A stretch of 62,235 nt of DNA. Origin: Salegentibacter salarius (GTDB lineage Bacteria; Bacteroidota; Bacteroidia; Flavobacteriales; Flavobacteriaceae). The notes beneath the pieces were generated by a model that ran no database searches, was not told the origin of the DNA, and saw only the letters and a list, made by a program, of their open reading frames with translations. Made by a program: the position numbers and the translations under genes. Positions 1 to 10,345 of the stretch are shown in pieces; within the stretch, counting starts at the first letter, position 1; every line of letters starts with the position of its first letter. The stretch covers positions 1-62,235 of the forward strand of contig NZ_FVZF01000023.1 of assembly GCF_900168265.1 (NCBI RefSeq). Reading direction: 5' to 3'.

Positions 1-200
1 AAAAAGCTAGGAACCTACTATTAAGTGAAGCGGGAATAGCACATCGTAAACGTCGGTGCTGGGATGTGGAAGCCGTTTTTGGGAATATCAAGCAAAACAT
101 GGGCTTCAAGCGATTTATGCTTCGGGGAATGGAGAAAGTAACTACTGAAATAGGGTTAATCGCTATGGCGCACAACTTAAGAAAATTCAGTATAGCATAG
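1..200 (+). CDS. IS1182-type transposase, C-terminal end only (runs off the left edge)
   Basis: An open frame enters from the left edge and stops at TAG 198-200, giving about 65 residues. It contains WDVEAVFGNIKQNMGF, then RFMLRGMEKV and a final AHNLRKF. This block (E-x-x-FG-x-IK, RGxEKVxxE, AHNLRK) is the recognisable C-terminal DDE region of IS1182-family transposases; the Glu of VEAVFG is the expected last catalytic acid. The rest of the element lies outside the window, so completeness and the terminal inverted repeat cannot be judged. A terminator-like hairpin starts at the stop codon. Family call is by motif memory and fairly secure. Confidence 0.85.
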   Translation, partial: KARNLLLSEAGIAHRKRRCWDVEAVFGNIKQNMGFKRFMLRGMEKVTTEIGLIAMAHNLRKFSIA

Positions 201-223
201 GAAGGGGGCTTCCTTCCTTTTTT
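199..223 (+). terminator. Hairpin with T-run at the end of the transposase
   Basis: AGGAAGG (199-205) and CCTTCCT (212-218) pair around a 6-nt loop and are followed by T residues to 223. The stem begins inside the transposase stop codon, so it would end the IS transcript. Confidence 0.7.
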
Positions 224-282
224 ATCATTAAGAATATCTACAAAAGAAGAAGCGCTTCTCTCACAAAAACTTTTATCAATAA

Positions 283-318
283 AAAAGGCCATCTAAATAC
301 TTTTTAGACGGCCTCTTT
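283..318. terminator. Bidirectional terminator between the IS and the DoxX-like gene
   Basis: GGCC-a-TCTAAA (287-297) pairs with TTTAGA-c-GGCC (303-313), with A-runs before and T-runs after, so it can work for both strands. It lies two bases past the end of the leftward DoxX-like gene. Confidence 0.7.
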
Positions 319-319
319 T

Positions 320-682
320 TTATAGCCATAAAATTGTTAGGCAAATCACAAGCAGAATTATAGCTGGCAAAGTTTGTTTTAAACTGTCCTTAATTTTTAA
401 ATGCATCGCAATAGCACCAAGCATCATTACAGCCATCCCAATTGCAGCAGGATCTACCAGCATTTCCAGCCAAATGCCTGCCAAAAGCATTAAAGCTAAG
501 GTAACTTTTATAAAACCTACTAGATAAACCAGTTTCTCCGGTAATCCGTAGGCCTTGAATTCATCTTTCATATTTGCCGCTTCTCCGCCCCGGTAAGTAG
601 TTTTCTTATTGAATCGTAAGAGCCAAACATTAAGTATTCCCAGGCCAACAATTAGCTGAAGTATTATTTTAAAAGTTTCCAT
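320..682 (-). CDS. DoxX-like small membrane protein
   Basis: A 120-residue protein with four hydrophobic segments (about 5-22, 50-70, 78-95 and 105-120) and a short polar stretch between the first two that contains KDEFKAYGLPE. Four helices with a K/R-x-E-x-x-xYGLP-type loop is typical of DoxX-like (DoxX_2/3) integral membrane proteins of Bacteroidota. The biochemical role of these paralogues is not established. The gene stands alone, ends on a terminator hairpin and starts at an ATG with an A/T-rich leader and no Shine-Dalgarno sequence. Confidence 0.65.
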   Translation of the reverse strand: METFKIILQLIVGLGILNVWLLRFNKKTTYRGGEAANMKDEFKAYGLPEKLVYLVGFIKVTLALMLLAGIWLEMLVDPAAIGMAVMMLGAIAMHLKIKDSLKQTLPAIILLVICLTILWL

Positions 683-795
683 AGTTTAAGTTTTAACTAA
701 AGATATAAATGTTATTATTTATTTAAAAACATTGAACAAAATATTATGTTTGTTTCTTAAACTTTTGGTAAGTAAATACTTGATAAGAAGGCTTT

Positions 796-1200
796 CTATT
801 GCTGAAAAACCTTTTTTAATTCTTCTGAAATCTTTGCAGGTTTCTTCTTTTCCTGGTCCATAAGCGCCCAGATGGTTTTTGCTTCAACCAATACCTTCCC
901 GCTATCTGCATTTTTTATAATAACGTGACGGGTAGACTTTACGTGAGAGGTTTCACCAACATAGGTTTGCAGTAATATTTTATCTCCTAAAAAAGCCTGT
1001 TGTTTATAGCTAATTTCGTGCTTTACTACAATCCAGAAAAATTTATCATTCTGCTCTTTAGTCGCACGCGCATCCCAGTGAGCCCTTGCTACATCCTGGA
1101 CCCATTGTACATATTGAACATTATTTACGTGGTTTTGCTCGTCTAAATGTTTTTTTTCAACTAAAAAACTCTGTTCAAATATTTCGGGAGTGGTAGCCAT
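796..1200 (-). CDS. Acyl-CoA thioesterase, 4HBT hotdog fold (YbgC/FadM-like)
   Basis: A 134-residue single hotdog domain. The N-terminal part has HLDEQNHVNNVQYVQWVQDVARAH, the 4HBT signature in which the Asp-x-x-x-H-V-N-N segment forms the active site, followed by a central strand with VVKHEISYKQQAFLGD. It probably hydrolyses acyl-CoA thioesters in the cytoplasm; substrate cannot be read from sequence. Its ATG (1198-1200) overlaps the stop codon of the upstream gene by one base (TAATG), so the pair is probably co-transcribed and translationally coupled. Length matches the family. Confidence 0.82.
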   Translation of the reverse strand: MATTPEIFEQSFLVEKKHLDEQNHVNNVQYVQWVQDVARAHWDARATKEQNDKFFWIVVKHEISYKQQAFLGDKILLQTYVGETSHVKSTRHVIIKNADSGKVLVEAKTIWALMDQEKKKPAKISEELKKVFQQ

Positions 1201-2267
1201 TATTTTTCTATTATTTCTACTTCAAAAATCGTATCCCAGTTTTTTCCGGTTACGTAGAGTTTTTGGGTGTTTTTATTGTATGCAATGCCATTTAGAACAT
1301 GATTTTGAAGATCTAGACTTGGAAGATTTGATAATTGTTCGCGTAAACCTCTAAAATCTATTACTCCTTCTATTGCCCCATTTTCTGGATTGATAATAGT
1401 AACGCTGGGAAACTGGTAGGTATTGGCATAGATCTTTCCTTCAACCCATTCCAGCTCATTGAACTTCGAGTAAATTTTAGTGTTGGTAGCTACCTGTATA
1501 AAATCTTTTTCAGCAAGCGTTTCTGCATCTAAGATCCAGATCTTTTCGGTGCCATCACTTTTATAAAGCTTTTCGCCATCGTTACATAGACCCCAACCTT
1601 CTTTACTTTGGTTGTAACCGAAAGTACCGGTTTGCTCAAAAGTGTCCAGGTTATAGATCAAACCTTCTTTTTCGCGCCAGGTAAGCAGGTAAAGTTTGTT
1701 ATTAAGAATAGTAAGTCCTTCGCCAAAATAAGTGTCCTCAAGGTTGATCTTATTTAAAACTTCCCCGGTTTCAAGATCGAGTTTTCTTAAAGAAGAATTT
1801 CCATATTGCCCGGTGCTTTCATATAAAGTGTCCTGGTAAAATTCTAAACCTTGCGTATATGCTTCACTATCGTGTGGATATTCCTTAATTACTTTATAGG
1901 TATAAGCTTTTGGTGCTTTATTGTTGTAAATTTTCAGTTCGTCACTAATAGTATCGGTTTCTCCTTCAGAAAAAACGATGGCTTCCAGTTTTTGGCGTCC
2001 TAATTTTGTTTTTTCTAGAGAAACTGAAAATGAAGTTTCCGCGGTTAGGGTTTTTAAATATTTCTGCTGAAAAAACAGGCGAATAGAATCTATTTGGCGG
2101 TCTTTTAGATTTTCAATCGAGCCTTGAATCGTCTCGCCAAGTTGAAATTCAGTCTTGTTTTCGTCGGTTTTCAACTTAAAATAAGAAGTTTTTTTATCAG
2201 AATTACTTCCGCAGGAAAAAATAATTAAGCCTAATAATAACAGGCACAGGAACTTAAATTTATTCAT
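1200..2267 (-). CDS. Glutaminyl-peptide cyclotransferase, lipoprotein
   Basis: A 355-residue protein starting with a lipoprotein signal (hydrophobic stretch ending LIIFSCGS, lipid Cys at about residue 19). Residues 20-115 form a beta-rich Bacteroidota extension with no clear match. Residues 120-355 match the plant/bacterial glutamine cyclotransferase beta-propeller: PHDSEAYTQGLEF, YESTGQYG and LNGIAYN are characteristic, repeated blade edges. Such enzymes convert N-terminal Gln to pyroglutamate; here it would act at the cell envelope. The gene is followed at once by the thioesterase. Enzyme family is well supported; physiological substrate is unknown. Confidence 0.85.
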   Translation of the reverse strand: MNKFKFLCLLLLGLIIFSCGSNSDKKTSYFKLKTDENKTEFQLGETIQGSIENLKDRQIDSIRLFFQQKYLKTLTAETSFSVSLEKTKLGRQKLEAIVFSEGETDTISDELKIYNNKAPKAYTYKVIKEYPHDSEAYTQGLEFYQDTLYESTGQYGNSSLRKLDLETGEVLNKINLEDTYFGEGLTILNNKLYLLTWREKEGLIYNLDTFEQTGTFGYNQSKEGWGLCNDGEKLYKSDGTEKIWILDAETLAEKDFIQVATNTKIYSKFNELEWVEGKIYANTYQFPSVTIINPENGAIEGVIDFRGLREQLSNLPSLDLQNHVLNGIAYNKNTQKLYVTGKNWDTIFEVEIIEK

Positions 2268-2321
2268 TGATTCTTTGCATTAAATACCTTGCTAAAATAC
2301 TTAATTCACTTCAAAAAATAC

Positions 2322-2351
2322 TTGCGCAAAGTAGGAAAGATTGTATATTTG
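2322..2351 (+). promoter_or_regulatory. Bacteroidota promoter for the SRP RNA
   Basis: TTG at 2322-2324, a 19-nt spacer and TATATTTG at 2344-2351 are an exact match to the Bacteroidota sigma-A consensus TTG/TAnnTTTG. The RNA begins about five bases downstream. Confidence 0.8.
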
Positions 2352-2355
2352 CAGC

Positions 2356-2449
2356 GGCAAGTCCCACACAACCAGCTCCTGCTGAATCCCCCAGGGCGGG
2401 AACGCAGCAAGGGTAGGCGGTCGTAGCGGTGTGATGTGGGGTGCTTGCC
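2356..2449 (+). ncRNA. ffs: Signal recognition particle RNA, small bacterial type (4.5S)
   Basis: About 94 nt. The ends pair (GGCAAG 2356-2361 with CTTGCC 2444-2449), next to CCCCACATC-type pairing of GTCCCACACA with the GTGTGATGTGGGG segment. The apical part carries the conserved SRP domain IV core, seen as GCGGGAACGCAGCAAGGGTA with the asymmetric loop and GNAR-type tetraloop. A T-run (2451-2456) follows and an excellent promoter precedes it. The partner proteins would be Ffh (not here) and FtsY, which is encoded at 23712. Confidence 0.9.
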
Positions 2450-2497
2450 ATTTTTTGTTTCTAAAAGGTTCTAAATTTTATCGCATCTTTGCAGCCT

Positions 2498-3319
2498 ATG
2501 AAAACAAATGCATCTCCTCACAAAGTAGTGCTTATAACCGGAGCTTCTTCCGGAATTGGAAAATCTATAGGCGAATATCTATCTAAACATAATTTTAAAG
2601 TTTACGGTACCAGCCGAAATCCTGCAAAAATATCTCATCCACCTTTTACCATGGTTGCTTTAGATGTAACCAAAAAAGAAACTATTGCTGCTGCAATTGA
2701 ACAAATAATTGCGGAAGAAGGCAAGCTTGATGTGCTTATTAATAACGCAGGTGTAGGAATTACCGGACCTATTGAGGAGACTCCAGATGAAGAAATCGCA
2801 AAAGCTTTTGAAACCAATTATTTTGGACCTATAAAAGTGATTAAAGCGGTTTTGCCTGAAATGCGAAAGCAAAACAGCGGACTTATCATAAATATTACTT
2901 CTATTGCCGGCTATATGGGCTTGCCATACCGAGGAATTTATTCGGCTTCAAAAGGAGCTTTGGAACTCACAACCGAAGCTTTTAGAATGGAATTAAAAGA
3001 TTTCAATATAAAAATGACCAATGTGGCCCCGGGGGATTTTGCTACCAATATTGCGGCGGGTCGTTATCACGCGCCGGTGCTGGAAGATTCTCCTTACAAA
3101 GAACCTTATGGCAATACTCTGAAATTGATGAATGAAGATGTAGATGCGGGGAAAGATCCTTTTGTTATGGCTAAAGCAGTGCATAAAATTATTCAGGAAA
3201 AAGATCCTCGTGGACATTATAAAGTAGGGGAAGCACTCCAAAAATTTTCTGTAGGCTTAAAGCGAATTCTGCCCGATAAAGTTTATGAAAAAATGCTGCT
3301 TAAGCATTATAAATTATAA
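2498..3319 (+). CDS. Short-chain dehydrogenase/reductase
   Basis: A 273-residue classical SDR. The Rossmann glycine motif is ITGASSGIGKSIG near the N-terminus, then NNAGVG, the catalytic Ser of NITSIAG, and YSASKGALE with the Tyr-x-x-x-Lys pair. The substrate-binding C-terminal part (EPYGNTLKLM and onward) is of the cP1/'3-oxoacyl reductase-like oxidoreductase' type seen in many Bacteroidota; the substrate is unknown. I chose ATG 2498 over the in-frame TTG at 2489, because that TTG is part of the promoter -7 box (CATCTTTG, 2484-2491). The transcript would start almost on the ATG. Confidence 0.85.
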   Translation: MKTNASPHKVVLITGASSGIGKSIGEYLSKHNFKVYGTSRNPAKISHPPFTMVALDVTKKETIAAAIEQIIAEEGKLDVLINNAGVGITGPIEETPDEEIAKAFETNYFGPIKVIKAVLPEMRKQNSGLIINITSIAGYMGLPYRGIYSASKGALELTTEAFRMELKDFNIKMTNVAPGDFATNIAAGRYHAPVLEDSPYKEPYGNTLKLMNEDVDAGKDPFVMAKAVHKIIQEKDPRGHYKVGEALQKFSVGLKRILPDKVYEKMLLKHYKL

Positions 3320-3357
3320 ATTTGCGAACACAACATATTAACAAACAACTATAGATT

Positions 3358-4014
3358 ATGAAATTTTTTATTGATACCGCTAATCTTGATCAAATAAGGG
3401 AAGCCCAGGCACTTGGTGTTTTAGATGGTGTTACTACCAACCCGTCTCTTATGGCGAAAGAAGGAATTACCGGAAAAGATAATATTTACAAGCATTATAA
3501 AGCGATTTGTGATATTGTAGATGGAGATGTTAGCGCTGAGGTGATCGCAACCGATTTTGATGGGATTGTTAGAGAAGGTGAGGAGCTGGCAGAATTGCAC
3601 GAGCAAATTATTGTAAAAGTTCCTATGATTAAAGAAGGAATTAAAGCGATAAAATATTTTAGTGATAATGGTATTAAAACCAATTGTACACTAGTATTTT
3701 CTGCAGGGCAGGCTTTGTTGGCTGCTAAAGCGGGAGCAACATATGTTTCTCCGTTTATTGGTCGTTTAGATGATATCTCTACCGACGGTCTTAACCTTAT
3801 TGCTGAAATTAGACTGATTTACGATAACTACGGTTTTGAAACCGAAATCCTTGCAGCTTCTGTACGTCACACCATGCACGTATTAGAATGTGCGAAATTG
3901 GGTGCAGATGTTATGACGGGGCCACTTTCTTCTATTGAAGGGCTTCTAAAACATCCACTTACAGATATTGGTTTGGAGAAATTCCTTGCCGATTATAAGA
4001 AGGGAAATCAATAA
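3358..4014 (+). CDS. fsa: Fructose-6-phosphate aldolase / short transaldolase
   Basis: A 218-residue protein of the short class I transaldolase family (FSA/TalC size). It starts [13 protein letters not shown], continues with [13 protein letters not shown], and has the Schiff-base lysine in VKVPM (Lys87). Further family signatures are [28 protein letters not shown] and ASVRHTMHV. Short enzymes of this type either cleave fructose-6-phosphate or act as transaldolase in the pentose phosphate pathway; sequence alone does not decide. It is 38 nt downstream of the SDR and ends before a terminator stem that has been invaded by a repeat. Confidence 0.9.
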   Translation: MKFFIDTANLDQIREAQALGVLDGVTTNPSLMAKEGITGKDNIYKHYKAICDIVDGDVSAEVIATDFDGIVREGEELAELHEQIIVKVPMIKEGIKAIKYFSDNGIKTNCTLVFSAGQALLAAKAGATYVSPFIGRLDDISTDGLNLIAEIRLIYDNYGFETEILAASVRHTMHVLECAKLGADVMTGPLSSIEGLLKHPLTDIGLEKFLADYKKGNQ

Positions 4015-4038
4015 GATTTTCTGATTAAAATTTTCCAG

Positions 4039-4161
4039 AAAGGCTATTTAAAGAGGTATTAAGTTTAACGTCATCCTGAACTTGTTTCAGGATCTAACAA
4101 GTTAGAAGCTGAAATAAATTCAGCTTGACGTGGCGTAATCAGAACTCTTTAAATAGCCTTT
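4039..4161. terminator. Convergent terminator stem split by an inserted palindromic repeat
   Basis: AAAGGCTATTTAAAGAG (4039-4055) and its exact complement (4145-4161) form a 17-bp perfect stem, with a T-run on each side, between two converging genes. The space that should be a short loop is instead 89 nt and holds a family A repeat (4069-4130). Confidence 0.75.
4069..4130. repeat. Family A palindromic repeat, copy 1
   Basis: Bounded by CGTCATCCTGAA and TTCAGCTTGACG. The left half folds as ATCCTGAA/TTTCAGGAT and the right half as AAGCTGAA/TTCAGCTT, so the unit is two hairpins in opposite orientation. Related copies are at 26694, 43736, 46938, 54256 and 58311. Confidence 0.85.
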
Positions 4162-5580
4162 TTAATTGTTCAAAAACTCCAGGATTTGCCTTTCAAAATT
4201 AGGAGTATTGAGCTGGGCTTTCCCATTAATTATAGTGCCGTCTGTATCCAGGAAAATAAGTTTATTAAGGTAGTTCTTAAGCAAATTGATATTAATATCG
4301 GGGGAGTTTAATTTATATTCCCTGTTTTTATTCATATCATAGGCTTGCACAGTATTCTTCCATGCTTGTTTAGAACCTTCATCAATATTTATTCCTACAA
4401 ACTCCAGTTCAGGATATTTCTCCCTTAGGTTGGAAATAATAGAATGTTGCCATTTATAATGTTCGGGTGCTTCCAAGGACCAGTGATAAGTAACAATAGG
4501 TTTATTTGAAATATCTTCTAATCGAACTATTTCGTCTTCAAAAGTGACTAAAGGTAGATTACCGATATTATTTCCGGGGAGCAGGCTCTTTTGAATATTA
4601 GCCATTTGCTCTAGATGTGGAAGGTTCTCACCATTGTAATTAATACGATCAAGAATGCCTAAAATGCTATCGATCTTTTCAGTATTACTTGAAAAAATTA
4701 GGCCTTGAATTGCCAGCCGGTTTATAAAAATATTCTTGATCTCATTTTGCTCAATTAAAGAATCGGCAAGATTAATTCGGTATTGGATATTTTCTACAGA
4801 ATGGAGTTCAAAACAATTAGAGTTAGTATCAAGTTCATCCAGGCATCGCTCAATAGACCGGGTTCTTAGATGGTCTTCAATGAAGTTTAGATATCCATAA
4901 TATTCTTTGAGCTGGGTATCGTTAAAATTCAGGTTTTTCCGGTAGCTATTAAAATCCTCCGGAATTTGCTGGGCAAGTTCGTTATAATATTTTTTTACTA
5001 AAAATGTATAGCGTTCTCTAAGGTGGTAGAAATCGTAGTCTATACTATTATTGGCGAGTTTCAGAAACGATTCAGAAAACTGCTCCTTCTCGTTTAAAGC
5101 TTTTAATTTATTTTTTCGTGATTTCTTTATGGAATCGGTGATCTCGGCAAATTCGGTAGGATTAATCTTATAATAGGAAAGCATCAAATTATTGTTCCTT
5201 TCGTTGTTAAGGAACATATCGAGTAAAAAACTACTCTTTGCCGCTCCGGTACCACTAAAATTAAGAGACTCGTCAAATTGCATGGTATTTAACCACACCA
5301 AAACACTATCTCCAGGTTCCAAATACATGATCTGGTTTTCGGGCGGATGTTTAAAACTATAAATTCCGGGCTCTATATCTTCCAGCTTTTTCCCAAACTG
5401 ATTGTTTTGATCTAAAAAAAGCGTATCAATGGTTTTGTTGTCTTTAGAAAGTACAAAATAAGGATTGTAGGGGTTCATTATTTGCCCTCCAATAAAAGTT
5501 CCTTCCTGGTCTTTTTTAGAGTCTGTGCAACCGGTAAAAAGTATAACTCCGATAAGAAAAAAAAGTAGATGATATTTCAT
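4162..5580 (-). CDS. Lipoprotein with thioredoxin-like C-terminal domain lacking CxxC
   Basis: A 472-residue protein with a lipoprotein signal (LFTGCTDS). The N-terminal ~110 residues resemble the beta-rich DUF4369-type domain that precedes TlpA-like thioredoxin domains in Bacteroidota. The middle (110-340) is helical and charged. The last ~130 residues follow a TlpA/AhpC-like pattern: NIGNLPLVTFEDEIVRLEDI, then PIVTYHWSLEAPEHYKW where a Trp-Cys-x-x-Cys is expected, then LEFVGINIDEG, and a final LIFLDTDGTIING. Because the redox cysteines are absent, it is probably not a disulfide oxidoreductase. Envelope location is likely; function is unknown. Confidence 0.6.
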   Translation of the reverse strand: MKYHLLFFLIGVILFTGCTDSKKDQEGTFIGGQIMNPYNPYFVLSKDNKTIDTLFLDQNNQFGKKLEDIEPGIYSFKHPPENQIMYLEPGDSVLVWLNTMQFDESLNFSGTGAAKSSFLLDMFLNNERNNNLMLSYYKINPTEFAEITDSIKKSRKNKLKALNEKEQFSESFLKLANNSIDYDFYHLRERYTFLVKKYYNELAQQIPEDFNSYRKNLNFNDTQLKEYYGYLNFIEDHLRTRSIERCLDELDTNSNCFELHSVENIQYRINLADSLIEQNEIKNIFINRLAIQGLIFSSNTEKIDSILGILDRINYNGENLPHLEQMANIQKSLLPGNNIGNLPLVTFEDEIVRLEDISNKPIVTYHWSLEAPEHYKWQHSIISNLREKYPELEFVGINIDEGSKQAWKNTVQAYDMNKNREYKLNSPDININLLKNYLNKLIFLDTDGTIINGKAQLNTPNFERQILEFLNN

Positions 5581-5705
5581 GTAAATCTTAAGAACTAAGG
5601 GACTGGAATGCTGTTAAATAATGCAGTAGGAGCAAATATAGCCAGTGCCCTATATACGGGATGTTAACCGGGAGTTAAAAGAATAATAAAAACGTTAATC
5701 TTTAG

Positions 5706-7388
<1,683 letters not shown>

Positions 7389-7402
7389 AACAACTGAATT
7401 AT

Positions 7403-7441
7403 AAAATAATAAATCCCGCTATCTGCGGGATTTATTATTTT
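7403..7441. terminator. Bidirectional terminator, 17-bp stem
   Basis: Positions 7403-7419 and 7425-7441 are perfectly complementary around a 5-nt loop (core AAATCCCGC/GCGGGATTT) with A/T flanks. It separates the converging ABC-F gene and the TonB receptor. Confidence 0.85.
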
Positions 7442-7455
7442 GTAATAGCCTTTAA

Positions 7456-9738
7456 TTAAAAATTATAATTAATAAAAATCGTAAAATTTCTGCCCGGTTC
7501 GGTGATTGGTTGGCGGGTAAAGTCTGCCTGGTTATTAAATGCGAAATTTAAATGGCTGTAATAATATTTATCAAAAACATTTAGGATGCCCACACCAATA
7601 TTTAGGTTTTTAATAGCGGTAGTTCCGGCTTTTAGATCCATTAAACTATAACCTGGAGTTCTGGTCTCTCCAAAGGAAGGAGCAATGTTCTCCTGGTCTG
7701 CGGTGATATTGTAATAGATCCCGGTCCAAAACTTAGAATTTTCATATTCTACTCGTGATCTACTTACCAATGGTGGAGACAGCGGTAGCGACTCTCCAAG
7801 ATCTTCATTTTGGGTGTAAGTGTAAGCCAGGTCTGTGCTCAGTTTAATACCGGACTTAAACACTAGTTCTCCCGAGAGTTCAAAACCTGTTTTGTAAGCA
7901 TCATCAAGATTTCTAAACACTTTTGGGTGCACAGGCGGCTGATTTGGCATATTCTTTCGCGTTAAGCTTTCATCTACTAAACCAACGATATAATTCTCAT
8001 ATATTGAATAAAATGCGCTTACGGAGAAATTGAAATTTTCCAGGGCACCGGTATAAACTTCTTTTCCATTAAGGCCCAGTTCGAATTGATTATTTGCTTC
8101 CGCTTTCAGATTAGGGTTTCCTACATATTCATAAGGATCTCTTCCAATATTAAAAAAGGCAATATAGCGTTCTTCCATATTTGCCGGCCTGGTACCTCTT
8201 CCGTAGGAAAGTTCCAGGGAATAATTCTCTTTTAATAGGTGTTTATAGGCTACAGTTCCACTAAAAAGCTGTTCGTTGCGCTTTCCATTTTCCGGGTATA
8301 ATTCAGCAAAACTTTCGTCTGGGTCGCGGCTTTCTGAAACAATATGATCTATACGAGCTCCAAAATTAAAAATATTCTCTTTGTTGAGTATAAACCTGGC
8401 TTAGGCAAAAACGCCATAATTATTTACATAGCTATCCTGCCAAACTTTATCCTGGAATTCCATAGGCATTGCTAGAGGTTCGCCTGCCATATTCATTTTA
8501 ACAAGTCGTTCTCTTTGCCCATCACGGGAGAGATTTGTGACATCTATTCCAGAAAATAACCGCCACTTGTTGTTTAGTTTCCATTCGGCTTCCAGTTTTC
8601 CACCATAAGTGGTTGCCTCTACATTAGAAATTGCTTCAATTCGATTAAAAGAAGGACGCTGGTAATTGTCCATAATATGGTCTACAAAAGAATAGTAGAC
8701 CTTTGCGGTTAAACCTTTAAATTTTCCAGCTTCAGCCCTGTAGTTATAATCCAGGCTAAAAATACTGCTATTGTCTTCATCGGTATCCATCATTAATCCC
8801 GCGTGTTTTACATCGCGTCCAAAGGATTGCCTGAATCCTGCTTTTAACCTATTATTTTCGTTGAAGGAATAGCCTGCTTCCAAATTATAACCCAGACTGC
8901 GGAAGGAGGAAGGAATGCTTCTCCCATCTCCATCTTCATAATCTCCATAATCTCTTTGGCTAAAATTCCCCGAAAGATCCCATTTATTTAGGTGGCCTTC
9001 CAGTTGAACCATATTTACCATAGAATTCCCGTTACTTTCGTATCCTGAAGAAATGTTGCCGGAAAATTTATCAGTGGTTTCCACTGCATTGTCGGTTACC
9101 ATATTAATAATTCCACCCGAAGTATTTCCGTATCGAACGCTAAAAGGGCCTTTAATAATTTCAATTCTACTAACTTCTTCGGGATTTACCAGGGTGGTAA
9201 TGGGATCCATCCGACTTGGGCAGGCATGCATCGCCTTAGTACCACCGTCAAATTGAATGTTTATTTGTTCATATTGGCTGGCACGCATACTTGGATCCAT
9301 AGCGTAACTACCTCGCTTAATAAGTGAAAACCCGTTTATATCGCTAAAAAGCTCTCCGGCATTCTTGGGCTGCACCACCTTTTCTCTAAAATTAGTTTTT
9401 ACCAGGCTTTGTGCAGGATCTATTTGTGGGTTTCCCAGGAGAAGGATTTCACTTATTCTAAAAGTGAATCTTTTCAGGTAGATAACCTCACCCGGTTTGA
9501 TGTTTGACATATTTTGTTTTCGGTATTTAAGGTGACTTATCTGAAGCGTATCTTCTTCAGAAAAATTTATAAAAACTTCTCCCTTTTTGTTGCTGACAGC
9601 TGCTTTACTGCTGCCTTTAACCTGTATAGTTGCATCTTTTATAGGTTCCATACTAAATTCGTCTACAAGACTTATTTTAGACTGCGCTTGTAGCAATAGG
9701 GTAGAGAATAGGAATAATAATATGCTTAAAATTCTCAT
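7456..9738 (-). pseudogene. TonB-dependent receptor, probable copper type, split by one in-frame TAA
   Basis: Two open segments, 8401-9738 (445 residues) and 7456-8178, lie in the same frame. The 222 nt between them also read as receptor sequence after TAA 8401-8403 (ARFILNKENIFNFGARID, then YGRGTRPANMEERYI), so one nonsense codon (CAA to TAA would suffice) breaks a receptor of about 760 residues. Order: signal peptide ending LLLQAQS, CarboxypepD_reg-like domain (21-100), plug (about 110-225) and barrel. In the plug, HACPSRMDP gives Cys173-x-x-x-Met177, the copper-ligand motif known from OprC/NosA receptors, and KHAGLMMD (His312) may supply further ligands. The barrel ends NFTIFINYNF with the usual terminal aromatic. 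It follows the CNGKC gene by 82 nt. Confidence 0.8.
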
Positions 9739-9819
9739 TTAATTCTATTTAAAAATTGATATAAGTAGATTGTATCCGCCGGTTTATACCGATGGATTTT
9801 TATGATAAATCTGAAAAAA

Positions 9820-10200
9820 TTAAGCTTTAAGAGAAGGTGGATGGAAAGACTTTGGCAAGTATTGGTAGGTATAATTATTTAAATAAGCTACTGGAGTTTT
9901 TTCGTCTTTTGAAAACTGAAAAACTTCCAGTTGTTGCATTGGGTTAAAAAAGAGAACTAGTTGCCGCTGTAGAAAATCAAGATGTGTTGGTTTCTCCTTG
10001 GTGGTAGAATCCTGACTTAATTTGGAAATTTCACACTTTCCATTACATTCCAATTCAGGTTTGTCCTTATTAACACAGAATAATTCAGTAAAACTTGAAT
10101 TATCTACCAGGTAGAAGCTTATCATAAAACCACTCTTTACGCTGTTAAACAGCATAACTACCGTGAATAGTAAAATGATAAATGTGCTTCTTTTTTCCAT
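9820..10200 (-). CDS. Small envelope protein with CNGKC motif
   Basis: A 126-residue protein with one N-terminal hydrophobic segment (about 7-30) followed by LFCVNKDKPELECNGKCEISK. The C-x(n)-C-N-G-K-C pattern recurs in short Bacteroidota proteins that I recall as annotated hypothetical and often sited next to TonB receptors; three cysteines in the exported part suggest metal binding or a disulfide. The C-terminal half is amphipathic and Pro-rich (YLPKSFHPPSLKA). It is the first gene of a likely two-gene operon with the probable copper receptor. No function is proven. Confidence 0.6.
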   Translation of the reverse strand: MEKRSTFIILLFTVVMLFNSVKSGFMISFYLVDNSSFTELFCVNKDKPELECNGKCEISKLSQDSTTKEKPTHLDFLQRQLVLFFNPMQQLEVFQFSKDEKTPVAYLNNYTYQYLPKSFHPPSLKA

Positions 10201-10282
10201 TTAAATGCAAAGGTAAATGTAATTGTAGGTATTAGAATGTGACTTGAATCACATTGAAGAAGAATTAAATGTTAAAATAAAA

Positions 10283-10305
10283 AACCCGGTATCATCTACC
10301 GGGTT
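10283..10305. terminator. Terminator hairpin after the second receptor gene
   Basis: AACCCGGTA (10283-10291) pairs with TACCGGGTT (10297-10305) around a 5-nt loop, with T-runs in both directions. It serves the leftward receptor gene 10346-12703. Confidence 0.85.
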
Positions 10306-10345
10306 TTTTGGCTAATTAAACTAAACTACAAACTATCTAAATTCT

